64,000 bases of DNA from VAZQ01 sp963827585 (GTDB lineage Bacteria > Pseudomonadota > Alphaproteobacteria > Rhizobiales > Xanthobacteraceae), in the NCBI GenBank assembly GCA_963827585.1, contig CAWHCK010000060.1, forward strand, positions 186,001-250,000. Direction: 5' to 3'. Shown here piece after piece: positions 9,453 to 17,411 of the stretch. The notes beneath the pieces are model-generated. The model was given only the letters and a program-made list of their open reading frames with translations, made no database searches and had not been told where the DNA came from. Every line of letters starts with the position of its first letter. The stretch's first letter is position 1. The position numbers and the translations under genes were made by a program.

Positions 9453-9557
9453 GCGGTTGTCTCCTCTGCGCCCACCAAGACATGCAGCACAGCCCGACCG
9501 GCAGGCTGCGCAAGCCTAGCCGATCGGTTTTCGTACCACCACCGTCAAAGCGAATGG

Positions 9558-10909
9558 TCAGCGGCCGACGACAATGAATTCGGTGTAACGGCCGGTTTCC
9601 TTGCCGAGGCCTTCATCGGAGACCAGGAGCGACGAGCCCGGGATCAAGAGCTCGCCGATGCGGTCGACCGCGTCCTGGGGAATGTGGATGCGGTTGAGCG
9701 CCTGCGCCGCGGTCGCGGGAGGTTTCAGAGGCTTGAACTGGACGGCCGGGCTGGGCAGCTCCTTGGCTTTCCTCCGGCGGGGCGTTTCCTCGGGGGGCAA
9801 CGAGCCGTCGGTCGGGAAGGTGATCAGGTTCCAGCGCATGCCCGCGCCGTTGTCGGTCACCGCCATGGCGGTGAAGACGTGGGTGCCGAGCGGCCGGTCG
9901 GGCTCATCGATGACGACCGGCACGTCGAACAGCGGGATGAAACCCTGGCGGACGAACACCCGGTTCTCCTTGCGGCTGACGAACACGGCGACCTGGCCGG
10001 CGCGCTTGGGCGGCTGCTCGGCGGCCTTGAGCCGCGGCGCCACCGGCTTCATCGGATCGACCGTCGGCACCGGCTTGCCAAGATCGTTGCCGCCGGGCGC
10101 GGTCTCCTTCCGGCGCTGCCGCAGGCCGCGTCGCTTTCGGCGTTGGGCGGCGTTGCCTGAGCCAGGGCGAACGGCACAAGGCCTTGTCCGTCGGTCGACG
10201 GAATCATGGCGACCGCCGGCTCCGGCGGCTTGAGCTTCGGCACGAACAGCTTGGGATGCGCGAAGTCGGCCGGCGCCAGGTCGGGATGCGCCACCACCAC
10301 GCGCACGCCGAGTTTGGTAACGGGCCACAGTTTGCGCGCGAACTCATGCGACATGCGGATGCAGCCGTGCGAGGCCGGATAGCCGGGGAGCACGCCTTCG
10401 TGCAGCGCCACTCCCGACCAGGTGATGCGCTGCATGAACGGCATCGGCGCATTGCTGTAGAGGTTGGAGCGGTGATAGCGATCCTTCTCGAGGACGCTGA
10501 ACACGCCGGTCGGCGTCGGATGCGACGGCACGCCGGTCGAGACCGGCCCCTGCGCGACCGGCACGCCGTTGCTGAACAGCGTCACTTTCTGGCTGTCGAT
10601 CGATACGACGATCTGCAGCGGGCCCTTCGGCAGCTCGCCGAAACCCGGATCCTTCTGGCTGTCGACCGTCTCCCTGCGAGACGGAGTCGGCGTCGGCCTG
10701 ACCCTGCGGCTCGGGCCATAGAACCGCGGGGCGTACCATCCGTCGCGCCATCCGTACCCGTATCCGTATCCGTAGGGATAGCCGTAGCCGCGCTGAGCAT
10801 CGGCCGGTATCGCGAAACCGACGAGCGCGGCAAGCGCGACGCCCGCGGCCAGTGCGACACGCAGAACCCTGCGTTCATACCCGCGGAATGCACTCACGAA
10901 TTTCGCCAA
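9558..10909 (-). CDS. L,D-transpeptidase, YkuD domain (frameshifted)
   Basis: This is an exported peptidoglycan cross-linking enzyme. A TTG start at 10909 follows a GGGAGAAAG ribosome-binding site; a GTG at 10897 is the alternative. A signal peptide runs to ADAQ, followed by a Tyr/Gly-rich stretch (GYGYPYGYGYGYGW). The YkuD domain carries LQIVVSIDSQKVTLFSNG and the catalytic motif GYPASHGCIRM (Cys near residue 178). The C-terminal part, KAEQPP to TGRYTEFIVVGR, lies in a second frame. One C appears lost near 10125, where GACGCGGCCTGCGG should read GCCCTGCGG. Corrected length is about 451 residues. Confidence 0.88.
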
Positions 10910-11088
10910 GACTTTCTCCCCGCTGCGTTCGGATTCCTGTTCCGCACAACATACGCGTTGCGTGCGCGCAAGGTCCATCAACTTGTCGAGAACAGGATGC
11001 GCGACGTCAGCGCAGGCTGCACCGATTCGGTAAATAAATTTCAGCCGCGATGGAGCACGCGCAGCCGGGATGGAGCGGTAAGCGCTGG

Positions 11089-11988
11089 TCAATGCTCGAG
11101 CGCGCGCGTGGTATCGTCGAACAGTTCGTCGACGTCGATTTTTTGCGGGATCAGATTCTGCTGCCACGCGTAGTGAACGATCGTCTCCAACGCCGGCCGG
11201 CACGCCGCGACGCCGAAGGGAAGAAAGTCGATCTCGCCCGGTCGGGGCAGCCCGGCAGTGGCCTTGGCCTGCCGCAGCACGCGGTAGATTTCCCGTAGCG
11301 TCTCCGGGCTCGATCTTGCGAGCTCTTCCGTCACCGCCACCATGTGGTTGATCGGCACCACCTTGTGCCGCGCGAACCAGGTCCGTGCCGCGGCCTCGGG
11401 ATCCGCGATCACGCTGGTCAGCGCCGGGTCGTTGGGCAGGTCGGCACCGTAGATCGCGGCGTCGAGCTCGCCTTCGCGCAGCATCTTGAGCAGGTTCTTG
11501 TCCGCGGCTGCGCGTTCGACGCTCACGGGTTCGCGGTATTCGGCTACATGGCCGTCCTCGAACGTGACCCAATGCACCCGATCGACGTCGACGCCGTAGT
11601 CGTTCTGGAGGATGCCGCGCACCCACACCGCCGTGGTCTGGCTGTAGGAGCGAACCCCGACGCGCTTGCCGGCAAGATCGGCGGGGGCGAGCGCACGTGC
11701 CGCGTTGCACAGCACGGTGCCGTGCTGGAACCGCCCCATCATGGTGGCCGGTATCAGCACCAGCGGCTTGCCGTAGGCCTTGGCCTGGACATAGGTCGCG
11801 ATCGCCATCTCGCTGACATCGAACTTGAGCTCGCGCACCATCGGCTTGAAGAACCGGTTGGCCGGCCTGATGTCGGAGAAGGAGAACGCGACGCGGGGGG
11901 ATTTGATCTCGCCGCGCTTGAGCGGCAGCGTGTGGGGATAGTCGTCGAAGGCCGCGCTCAGCGTGGTGACCTCGGTATCTACGCTCAT
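11089..11988 (-). CDS. 4,5-dihydroxyphthalate decarboxylase-like / substrate-binding-fold protein
   Basis: This 299-residue protein has no signal peptide. It resembles the Pht5/4,5-dihydroxyphthalate decarboxylase family, which shares the NMT1-like periplasmic-binding fold. Visible features are FEVSE-like FDVSEMAIATYVQAKAYG, GKRVGVRSYSQTTAVWVRGIL, ELDAAIYGADLP and the C-terminal helix CRPALETIVHYAWQQNLI. The ATG at 11988 follows GGAACGA. In this family many members are annotated only by fold, so catalytic function is uncertain. No neighbouring gene clarifies the substrate. Confidence 0.7.
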   Translation of the reverse strand: MSVDTEVTTLSAAFDDYPHTLPLKRGEIKSPRVAFSFSDIRPANRFFKPMVRELKFDVSEMAIATYVQAKAYGKPLVLIPATMMGRFQHGTVLCNAARALAPADLAGKRVGVRSYSQTTAVWVRGILQNDYGVDVDRVHWVTFEDGHVAEYREPVSVERAAADKNLLKMLREGELDAAIYGADLPNDPALTSVIADPEAAARTWFARHKVVPINHMVAVTEELARSSPETLREIYRVLRQAKATAGLPRPGEIDFLPFGVAACRPALETIVHYAWQQNLIPQKIDVDELFDDTTRALEH

Positions 11989-12172
11989 CGATGTCGTTCC
12001 TTGCGGATGGCCGGTGGGACGCGCTGGGTGGGCGCACCTATTCTGGAACATTTTGCGGGTGCAAGGCGAGCGTCTTGTGGGGCACCAACCGCATCGGCGG
12101 TGGCGCGCCCGAACGCGCGCGCCGCAAATCCAGTCGCGTCAAGCTGCGGCGTTGGCGCCGGGAAATGCCGGT

Positions 12173-12565
12173 TCAACTCGCCTGCTTGAGCTCCGCCCGG
12201 CGTCGATTGAGATGATCGAGCGTCTCTTCCGCCCGGCGCCGATAGTCCTGGTGCAGCTCTTCAAGCTCTTCCTCCGAGAGGTCCTCGGCGGTCGCCAGGC
12301 GGTTCTCGGCGTCCCTCACCGCCATGATCAACTCGGCCAGCTTGAGCTGGATGGCGAGCGTGTCGCGGTTCTGGGTGCTCTGAATCAAGAACACCATCAG
12401 AAACGTCACGATCGTGGTGGAGGTGTTGATCACCAGCTGCCAGGTATCGCTGTAGTTGAACAGCGGACCGGAAAGCGCCCACGCGACAACGATCAGAACA
12501 GCCGCTGCGAATGCCGCCGGATGGCCGGCATGGCGCGCAGCCGCGCTCGCCATGCGCGAGAACAA
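12173..12565 (-). CDS. low-affinity iron permease family protein
   Basis: This is a small membrane protein of the low-affinity iron permease family (PF04120-like). It has AGHPAAFAAAVLIVVAWALSG, FNYSDTWQLVINTSTTIVTF and LMVFLIQSTQNRDTLAIQLK, then a charged coiled C-terminus. Two helices are evident. The start is ambiguous: TTG at 12565 gives MFSRMASAAARHAGHP, which fits the family N-terminus, while ATG at 12553 is the conservative choice. An in-frame extension further upstream lacks family resemblance. Direct evidence for iron transport by short members is weak. Confidence 0.8.
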   Translation of the reverse strand: MFSRMASAAARHAGHPAAFAAAVLIVVAWALSGPLFNYSDTWQLVINTSTTIVTFLMVFLIQSTQNRDTLAIQLKLAELIMAVRDAENRLATAEDLSEEELEELHQDYRRRAEETLDHLNRRRAELKQAS

Positions 12566-12769
12566 ATGATTCCGGACGATCTGGTTACCCGGCGGAGTCG
12601 ACGGCCGACTTGCGTCGTTCGCAATGCGCGCCGTTGCATCGCACGCGTCTGATCCTCTCGATCGCTTTAGTGTCCTCGATCGCTTTTGGGCCATGGGCGG
12701 TTTCCGGACGGCTGGTGCTCGCACCTGTCAAGTGCCGAACGGGTGCAGGCGTTCCAAGGGCCGGACACC

Positions 12770-12794
12770 GGAACATTTCCATGCGTTTTGCGTT
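12770..12794 (+). promoter_or_regulatory. EcfG-type promoter upstream of the DUF1328 gene
   Basis: GGAAC at 12770-12774 is followed by exactly 16 bases and CGTT at 12791-12794. This matches the known alphaproteobacterial EcfG consensus (GGAAC-N16/17-CGTT). It lies 40 bases before the DUF1328 start codon, the same spacing seen at the other EcfG sites here. Confidence 0.85.
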
Positions 12795-12833
12795 GATTGC
12801 AGAGTTCAGCGGTGGCGCAGAGGAGGCGTTGCC

Positions 12834-13013
12834 ATGCTTGGTTGGGCTTTGACGTTTCTGATCGTGGCTCTCATCGCCGCGGTTCTCGGTTTCGGCGGGA
12901 TCGCGGGATTTGCGGTCGAGATCGCAAAAATCATCTTCTTCGTTGCGATCATCCTGTTCGTGATCTCGGCGATTTTCGGCGTCATTCGCGGCCGTTCACC
13001 GACGGTCCCTTGA
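12834..13013 (+). CDS. DUF1328 small membrane protein
   Basis: This is a 59-residue hydrophobic protein with two predicted helices (LTFLIVALIAAVLGFGGIAG and IIFFVAIILFVISAIFGVI), matching DUF1328/YtjA proteins in length and pattern. A consensus AGGAGG ribosome-binding site lies just upstream of ATG 12834. An exact EcfG promoter sits 40 bases before the start, and a strong terminator follows. It is probably a general-stress membrane protein; molecular function is unknown. Confidence 0.9.
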   Translation: MLGWALTFLIVALIAAVLGFGGIAGFAVEIAKIIFFVAIILFVISAIFGVIRGRSPTVP

Positions 13014-13046
13014 GAGTACACAGTCAGGTTTTTCAGGCGCGCGCGT

Positions 13047-13082
13047 ATCTCGCCCGGCACCGTGCCGGGCGAGAATTTTTTC
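13047..13082 (+). terminator. Rho-independent terminator
   Basis: A 13-base perfect stem TCTCGCCCGGCAC / GTGCCGGGCGAGA is followed by ATTTTTT. It ends the DUF1328 transcript. On the other strand the T-run is lacking, so it acts mainly in the plus direction, although the stem could also aid termination of ecfG readthrough. Confidence 0.9.
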
Positions 13083-13144
13083 ATGTCCTCGATTCGATTA
13101 CCTGAAGTCGACCGGCGCGCAGCGCGCACACGGGGCCGGCTTGT

Positions 13145-13696
13145 TCAGCCGCGCCCGCCCGCCGAGAGAATCGCGCGCGTGGTATGATCCGGGCCGAAGT
13201 CGTCTGCCCCGTCGATGGAGAGCAGGTCCGAGAGTCGCGTACGCGCGCGATTGACCCTGCTCTTGATCGTTCCGACTGCGCAATCGCAAATGGCGGCCGC
13301 CTCCTCATACGAGAAGCCCGATGCGCCGACGAGGATCAGCGCTTCGCGCTGGTCCGCCGGCAGCTTCGCCAGCGCCACCCGGAATTCATCGAATTCGACG
13401 CGGCTGTGCTGCTCGGGATGCGATTTGAGGCTCTCGGCGTAGCTGCCGTCCGTGTCCTCGACCTCGCGCCGCCGCTTGCGGTATTCGGAGCGGAACAGGT
13501 TGCGGAGGATGGTGAATAGCCAGGCGGACATGTTCGTTCCCGGCTGGAACGAATCGATATTGGCCATGGCACGCAGCAATGTTTCCTGCACGAGGTCGTC
13601 GGCACGATCCACATTGCCGCAAAGCGAGATGGCAAATGCGCGCAAGCTCGGAACGGCTGCGAGCATCGCGTCGCGTACGGATGGTCGCATCGTCAT
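13145..13696 (-). CDS. ecfG: ECF sigma factor EcfG, general stress response
   Basis: This is a 183-residue ECF sigma factor. Region 2 contains NVDRADDLVQETLLRAMANI and WLFTILRNLFRSEYRKRRRE. Region 4 contains LPADQREALILVGASGFSYE, EEAAAIC and VGTIKSRVNRARTRLSDLL. Its ATG overlaps the nepR stop (TGATG), the classical nepR-ecfG arrangement. It should be held by NepR until phosphorylated PhyR titrates NepR. It is transcribed from an EcfG promoter at 14116-14140, which would be autoregulation. Confidence 0.95.
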   Translation of the reverse strand: MTMRPSVRDAMLAAVPSLRAFAISLCGNVDRADDLVQETLLRAMANIDSFQPGTNMSAWLFTILRNLFRSEYRKRRREVEDTDGSYAESLKSHPEQHSRVEFDEFRVALAKLPADQREALILVGASGFSYEEAAAICDCAVGTIKSRVNRARTRLSDLLSIDGADDFGPDHTTRAILSAGGRG

Positions 13697-14061
13697 CAGC
13701 CCGATCCCTTGTTGTGCGGGAGCCCTTTGGCCTCGACCAGACGATCGGGCTCCGGGTTGTGCGCACCCTGCCCATGGGCCAAAGCCCTGTTGCCCTCGCC
13801 GGTCCCTCTCTCCCTGCTCAGCTCGTCCAGGAGGTCCTTGAAACGGTCGGGAACGCCTTGGCGTATCACGTCATCATAGACCCGCTGGAGGATGTCGCCG
13901 AGCCTTCGCTGGTCTTCCCGGCTCAGGCGTCCTCCGCTCTTTCGTGTGGGCGCGTCGGTATGCATTGTCGCCTCTGGCCTCGGCGGCCGTTGTGCCGCAA
14001 ACTCTGACCGAACCGGCTTCTGCGCTGCCGATCCCAGCCGAAATGACTTCTGTTCGTTCAT
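13696..14061 (-). CDS. nepR: anti-sigma factor NepR
   Basis: This is a 121-residue protein whose middle, SREDQRRLGDILQRVYDDVI followed by RFKDLLDEL, is the short NepR anti-sigma helix pair. The C-terminal tail (residues beyond about 80) is longer and polar. The ATG at 14061 begins MNEQKSFRLG; an internal ATG (MHTDAPT) would give a more typical short NepR. It overlaps ecfG by one base and lies divergent from phyR. It sequesters EcfG in unstressed cells. Confidence 0.9.
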   Translation of the reverse strand: MNEQKSFRLGSAAQKPVRSEFAAQRPPRPEATMHTDAPTRKSGGRLSREDQRRLGDILQRVYDDVIRQGVPDRFKDLLDELSRERGTGEGNRALAHGQGAHNPEPDRLVEAKGLPHNKGSG

Positions 14062-14115
14062 TTCACCGTTCCCCAGCACCGATTCCGCCCGCCCGGCCCC
14101 TGCTCGTTGAACCAT

Positions 14116-14140
14116 AACGCGTTGCAAATCCGTTCGTTCC
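14116..14140 (-). promoter_or_regulatory. EcfG-type promoter for nepR-ecfG
   Basis: On the minus strand GGAAC (14140-14136), 16 bases, then CGTT (14119-14116), an exact consensus match. It drives nepR-ecfG, so the sigma factor would activate its own operon. Confidence 0.88.
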
Positions 14141-14147
14141 GTTCCAT

Positions 14148-14172
14148 GGAACTTTTTTCCCGCGAGGCCGTT
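14148..14172 (+). promoter_or_regulatory. EcfG-type promoter for phyR
   Basis: GGAAC at 14148-14152, a 16-base spacer, then CGTT at 14169-14172. It lies 40 bases before the phyR GTG and back-to-back with the nepR-ecfG promoter, so both arms of the partner switch are under EcfG. Confidence 0.88.
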
Positions 14173-14211
14173 TCCGCCCGGTAACGTCCAGGAAATGAAC
14201 GGGAGGGTTCC

Positions 14212-15015
14212 GTGCCCAGTTCCGCTGCGGTAGCTCAATACCTGCCCTTCTTGCGCCGTTATGCGAGGGCCCTGACCGGTAATCAAGCATCTGGAGATGC
14301 TTACGTCGCCGCCACCCTGGAAGCGCTGATCGCGGATCCGGCCGTGATCAACGACGCCAAAGGGCCTCGTGTCGCACTCTATCGCCTGTTCACGAAAATC
14401 TGGAACTCGCTCTCGGTCAACGGCACAGCGGGCGCGTCGAATGCGACACTGCCGGGCGAGCAAAAGCTTGCCAATATCACTCCCCTCCCCCGCCAAGCGT
14501 TTCTGCTGGTCGCGCTGGAGGGCTTCTCGGAGCCCGATGCGGCGCACGTGCTCGACATCGACGTGATGAAGCTGCGCGGCCTGGTCGAAGAGTCCGGCCG
14601 TGAGCTGGCGGCCGAAATCGCAACCGACGTCTTGATCATCGAGGACGACACCTTCATCGCCATGGAGCTCGAGACCCTGGTGGAAGGCCTCGGTCACCGC
14701 GTGCTCGGTGTCGCCCGCACTCACGCGGAGGCGCTGGCACTGACCAAGACGAAGCGACCCGGGCTGATCCTCGCGGACATCCAGCTCGCCGATGGCAGCT
14801 CGGGACTGGAGGCAGTGAATGAGTTGCTGGCCTCGTTCGAGGCGCCGGTGATCTTCATCACCGCCTATCCCGAACGCTTCCTCACCGGCGAGCGGCCGGA
14901 GCCGGCCTTCCTGATCGCCAAGCCGTTCCAGCCGGCGACCGTCTCGGCGGTTGCGAGTCAGGCGCTGTTCTTCGACCGCACGGCCAAACGCCGAGAGCGT
15001 CGCGTCACCGCGTAA
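14212..15015 (+). CDS. phyR: general stress response regulator PhyR
   Basis: This 267-residue protein has an N-terminal sigma-factor-like domain (residues 1 to about 130, e.g. QYLPFLRRYARALTG and LPRQAFLLVALEGFSEPDAA) and a C-terminal receiver (about 137-255). Receiver residues are acidic pocket Glu144-Asp146 (IIEDD), phospho-acceptor Asp189 in LILADIQLADG, Thr217 in VIFITAYPE and Lys237 in LIAKPF. Start is GTG at 14212 after GGGAGGG. When phosphorylated it binds NepR and frees EcfG. It is transcribed from its own EcfG promoter. Confidence 0.96.
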   Translation: MPSSAAVAQYLPFLRRYARALTGNQASGDAYVAATLEALIADPAVINDAKGPRVALYRLFTKIWNSLSVNGTAGASNATLPGEQKLANITPLPRQAFLLVALEGFSEPDAAHVLDIDVMKLRGLVEESGRELAAEIATDVLIIEDDTFIAMELETLVEGLGHRVLGVARTHAEALALTKTKRPGLILADIQLADGSSGLEAVNELLASFEAPVIFITAYPERFLTGERPEPAFLIAKPFQPATVSAVASQALFFDRTAKRRERRVTA

Positions 15016-15069
15016 AGCGGGGACCCGACCCGACCAGCAGGTTCGGCTTCAGGTAGGGATCAAGCGCCT

Positions 15070-15454
15070 TCAGCGGCGCTGGCTGGCCAAGCCGATCAAG
15101 AACTTCCACGCCGACCGCGACTGCAAGCGTGACCAGCGGCCGATGCTCGACCTCGTTGGCAAGGCGGCGCAAGGCGTCGTTGCCGACCTTGGCCGCTTCG
15201 TTGCCAAGCCGGGCCGCCTCGCTTCCGATTTTCGCGGCGTCGTCGCCGAAGGAATTGGCCCCGCCGCGAAACCGCTCGGCGATGCCGCTCAGGGCCGATG
15301 CGATGGTTTCTCCGACGCGGTCGGCCGCCTGGGTCGCGCTCGCCGACGTGCGACTGCCGACGCGCTCCAACCGCTGCTCGAGCGACCGCAGGCGGCGCTC
15401 GATCTCGCCAATGTCGGTGGAGATCGCACGGGAATATCCGGACTGACGAAACAT
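15070..15454 (-). CDS. DUF883/ElaB-like membrane-anchored stress protein (frameshifted near the C-terminus)
   Basis: A predicted helical, charged N-terminal region (IGEIERRLRSLEQRLERVG) is followed by EVEHRPLVTLAVAVGV, the start of the DUF883/ElaB/YqjD C-terminal membrane anchor. As read, the frame then runs on to 15005 with non-homologous sequence. One base shift near 15108 gives FLIGLASQRR and a stop at 15070, the usual anchor ending, so an extra A is likely. The ATG at 15454 has AGG at good spacing; an ATG at 15466 is the alternative. It converges with phyR. The family is linked to stationary phase and ribosome binding. Confidence 0.72.
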
Positions 15455-15627
15455 GGTTTGCCTCATTGCAGATGAGCGCGGCGAGGAACGAACGCCGGCC
15501 CGCGCTTCAGGTCGCGTCGGCGCTCGCTCGAAAAACTCTACTCTCGCTCAACACGTGCTGCATATCCCCTTCGCCCTCTGCTGCAACGCTATCGGAGCCG
15601 GACACGTGGGTCGGGATCGTCTGCGTG

Positions 15628-15828
15628 TCAGTTCACCTTGTTGAGCCACGTGTCGATTTCACGCTCGGCCTCGTCCTTGGCGACGCCGTAACGCTGCTGT
15701 AGCCGGCCGGCGAGCTCCGTCCGCTTGCCCTCGATCACGTCGAGATCGTCGTTGGTGAGCTTGCCCCACTGCTGCTGAGCCTTGCCCTTGAACTCTTTCC
15801 AGTTGCCTTCGACACGGTCCCAATTCAT
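15628..15828 (-). CDS. CsbD-family stress protein
   Basis: This is a 66-residue hydrophilic protein with the CsbD pattern: MNWDRVEGNWKEFKGKAQQ, WGKLTNDDLDVIEGKRTELA, and QQRYGVAKDEAEREIDTW. AGGAG precedes the ATG at 15828. CsbD proteins are general-stress proteins of unknown mechanism. A near-consensus EcfG promoter lies 40 bases upstream, consistent with the local regulon. Confidence 0.93.
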   Translation of the reverse strand: MNWDRVEGNWKEFKGKAQQQWGKLTNDDLDVIEGKRTELAGRLQQRYGVAKDEAEREIDTWLNKVN

Positions 15829-16360
15829 CGCTTCACTCCTCTGTCGGGGATGCCTGAGATAGCGAAAGAACCCAGGGCGCAAACAAAAGTTCCGATCGGC
15901 CGCGCGCTCGCTCCAACTCGCTCCAACGCTCCTGAGCCTTTCAAGAGCGCGCTCGCCAAATCCAAAAAAAGCGCTCGCCGAAAAAGACAGGGGCGTAGCC
16001 GACCATGTCGACTACGCCCGAGATAACCGGCCGAGCACGGGGAGGGGGAAATGGGCGGCCGGCTGTCATGACAATGCATGCCGCGCCGGTTGGTTCCTGC
16101 GACTGCAGGGCGGCTGAAAATCCGAAAGCGCGGAACAAAATTGTCGGTTCTTTCCGCAATGCAACCTGCAACGGGCGGCCAGCGCTCGGGCGCCGCGGGC
16201 CGCCATGCGGCCCTGCGGCAGGGCTAGGAATCCTTTTCATCTCAATGCTTTACGCGGAGGGACAGGAGCGTCCGTGACGATCCTCAAAATTGCATCGCGG
16301 CGAATGAACCTAACGGCGAGTTAACGCGACTAATGAGGACAGGGATCGTGGGAGCTAGTC
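15829..16360. other. intergenic region between the CsbD gene and the small secreted protein gene
   Basis: Apart from the candidate EcfG site at 15869-15893, this 530-base stretch shows no convincing gene. Open frames on both strands lack ribosome-binding sites and family resemblance. GGAAC-like words near 16132 do not have a matching CGTT at the right spacing. Confidence 0.45.
15869..15893 (-). promoter_or_regulatory. candidate EcfG-type promoter upstream of the CsbD gene
   Basis: Minus-strand GGAAC (15893-15889), a 16-base spacer, then GGTT (15872-15869) in place of CGTT. The single mismatch makes it weaker than the others, but the distance of about 40 bases to the start codon is identical. 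Confidence 0.6.
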
Positions 16361-16681
16361 ATGCTGCGTCATTCGCAATATCTCGCCGGCTGCTGTGGCG
16401 TGGTGTTCGCCGTTGCCGCTTTTCTCGTCGGCCTTGAGGTCTCCGCCACCACCGCCGCTCCTTCGCTCGAGCAGAGCGTGCCGGCCGTGAACCGTACCCT
16501 CAAGAGCGACCGTATGCCGCTCGCTCCCACGAAGAGCCGCAACGCCGTGAACGGGCCGGCCGAAACGACGGCCCCGCCGGTCCCGGCTGCCAAGCCCCGC
16601 CTGCTCGACGGATGCGAGCCGATGGTCAGCGCGATCGGACAGTCGCCGCTGGCGCAAATTCCGGGACGCTGCGTGTCTTAA
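16361..16681 (+). CDS. small secreted protein, unknown function
   Basis: This 106-residue protein has an N-terminal signal sequence (YLAGCCGVVFAVAAFLVGL then ATTAAPS), a low-complexity Pro/Ala/Lys-rich middle, and a short C-terminal motif DGCEPMVSAIGQSPLAQIPG containing one Cys, with another Cys three residues from the end (GRCVS). GGGAG precedes ATG 16361 at good spacing. A hairpin terminator follows. The paired cysteines may form a disulfide. No family is recognised with confidence. Confidence 0.7.
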   Translation: MLRHSQYLAGCCGVVFAVAAFLVGLEVSATTAAPSLEQSVPAVNRTLKSDRMPLAPTKSRNAVNGPAETTAPPVPAAKPRLLDGCEPMVSAIGQSPLAQIPGRCVS

Positions 16682-16729
16682 GCACGCGCGGCTCGGCGCC
16701 GCCCGAGATTTTCTGTCAGCTTTCCAGAT

Positions 16730-16764
16730 GATCGCCCCGGCGCAAGCGCGGGGCGATCGGCGTT
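16730..16764 (+). terminator. Rho-independent terminator
   Basis: A perfect nine-base stem GATCGCCCC / GGGGCGATC (16730-16738 and 16750-16758) is followed by GGCGTTTT. It lies 49 bases past the stop of the small secreted protein gene. Confidence 0.7.
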
Positions 16765-16808
16765 TTGACCCCGGGTGTTCGCTTTCCGACACTCGGCTAC
16801 GGCGCGTA

Positions 16809-16967
16809 CTAGAGCCGCCCCAGCAAGATGAGAATGAGGACGATGACCAGGATGAGTCCGACCCCGCCGGCGGGATAATATCCCCACCCGGAACTGTACG
16901 GCCAACTCGGGATGGCGCCGATCAGGATCAGGATCAAGATGATAAGCAGGATGGTGCCGAGCGACAT
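16809..16967 (-). CDS. DUF3309 small membrane protein
   Basis: This is a 52-residue protein: MSLGTILLIILILILIGA, then PSWPYSSGWGYYPAGGVGL, then a second helix LVIVLILILLGRL. The W-P-Y...GWGYYP(A/S)GG core between two short helices is characteristic of DUF3309. CGGAGA precedes the ATG. An exact EcfG promoter lies 39 bases upstream. It is an inner-membrane protein of unknown function, probably in the general-stress regulon. Confidence 0.92.
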   Translation of the reverse strand: MSLGTILLIILILILIGAIPSWPYSSGWGYYPAGGVGLILVIVLILILLGRL

Positions 16968-17005
16968 AATCGATCTCCGTCAATAATTGCTTGAACGGAA
17001 GAGCA

Positions 17006-17030
17006 AACGTCTCGTTTTTGAAATTGTTCC
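17006..17030 (-). promoter_or_regulatory. EcfG-type promoter upstream of the DUF3309 gene
   Basis: Minus-strand GGAAC (17030-17026), 16-base spacer, CGTT (17009-17006): an exact match to the EcfG consensus, 39 bases from the DUF3309 start codon. Confidence 0.87.
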
Positions 17031-17411
17031 TGCGAGCTGGTTTGGGACCGGACGCGGCGGTGCGCGGAGGCAGCAAGCGGGTGCGGTCGGCTCCGAGCAA
17101 CGGCCCCCTTGTCGGGGGAACCTTTGAAATGGCAAGGGTTTGTAGGAGCGAAGGCGGGCAATGGCAGAGGAGGGTCTGTCATTTGCACTGCAACGCCGTC
17201 GGCTCGATCGGGAAGACCGCGCTCGTTCGCCTACCGCTTCGCGACACGTTCACCGCCAGACAGGTATCGGTTCTGAACCGACCTGCCATGAGGTAGTACC
17301 AATGTAAGCAACTCTGCCGTGGTGGTTGACCGGCATCCTCGCCAATCGGCGCCATCGGGCGACGATGCCTGCGAACCGCCGCTGCAAGACCCGAAGTAGA
17401 CCTGTCGTACG
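17031..17411. other. intergenic region upstream of the sensor kinase
   Basis: This region has no well-supported gene. A GGAAC near 17118 is followed by GGTT at a 15-base spacing, which is off consensus. An inverted repeat GGTTCTGAACC lies near 17268-17281. A 48-codon frame from 17161 is noted separately as rejected. Confidence 0.4.

Noticed and set aside
17118..17145. A further EcfG promoter upstream of the kinase
   Set aside because: GGAAC is followed by GGTT at 15 bases, off both spacing and sequence, and lies almost 300 bases from the start codon.
17161..17307. 48-codon frame with a weak ribosome-binding site between DUF3309 and the kinase gene
   Set aside because: Arg-rich composition and absence of family likeness; base use is not like that of the surrounding genes, so chance is more likely.
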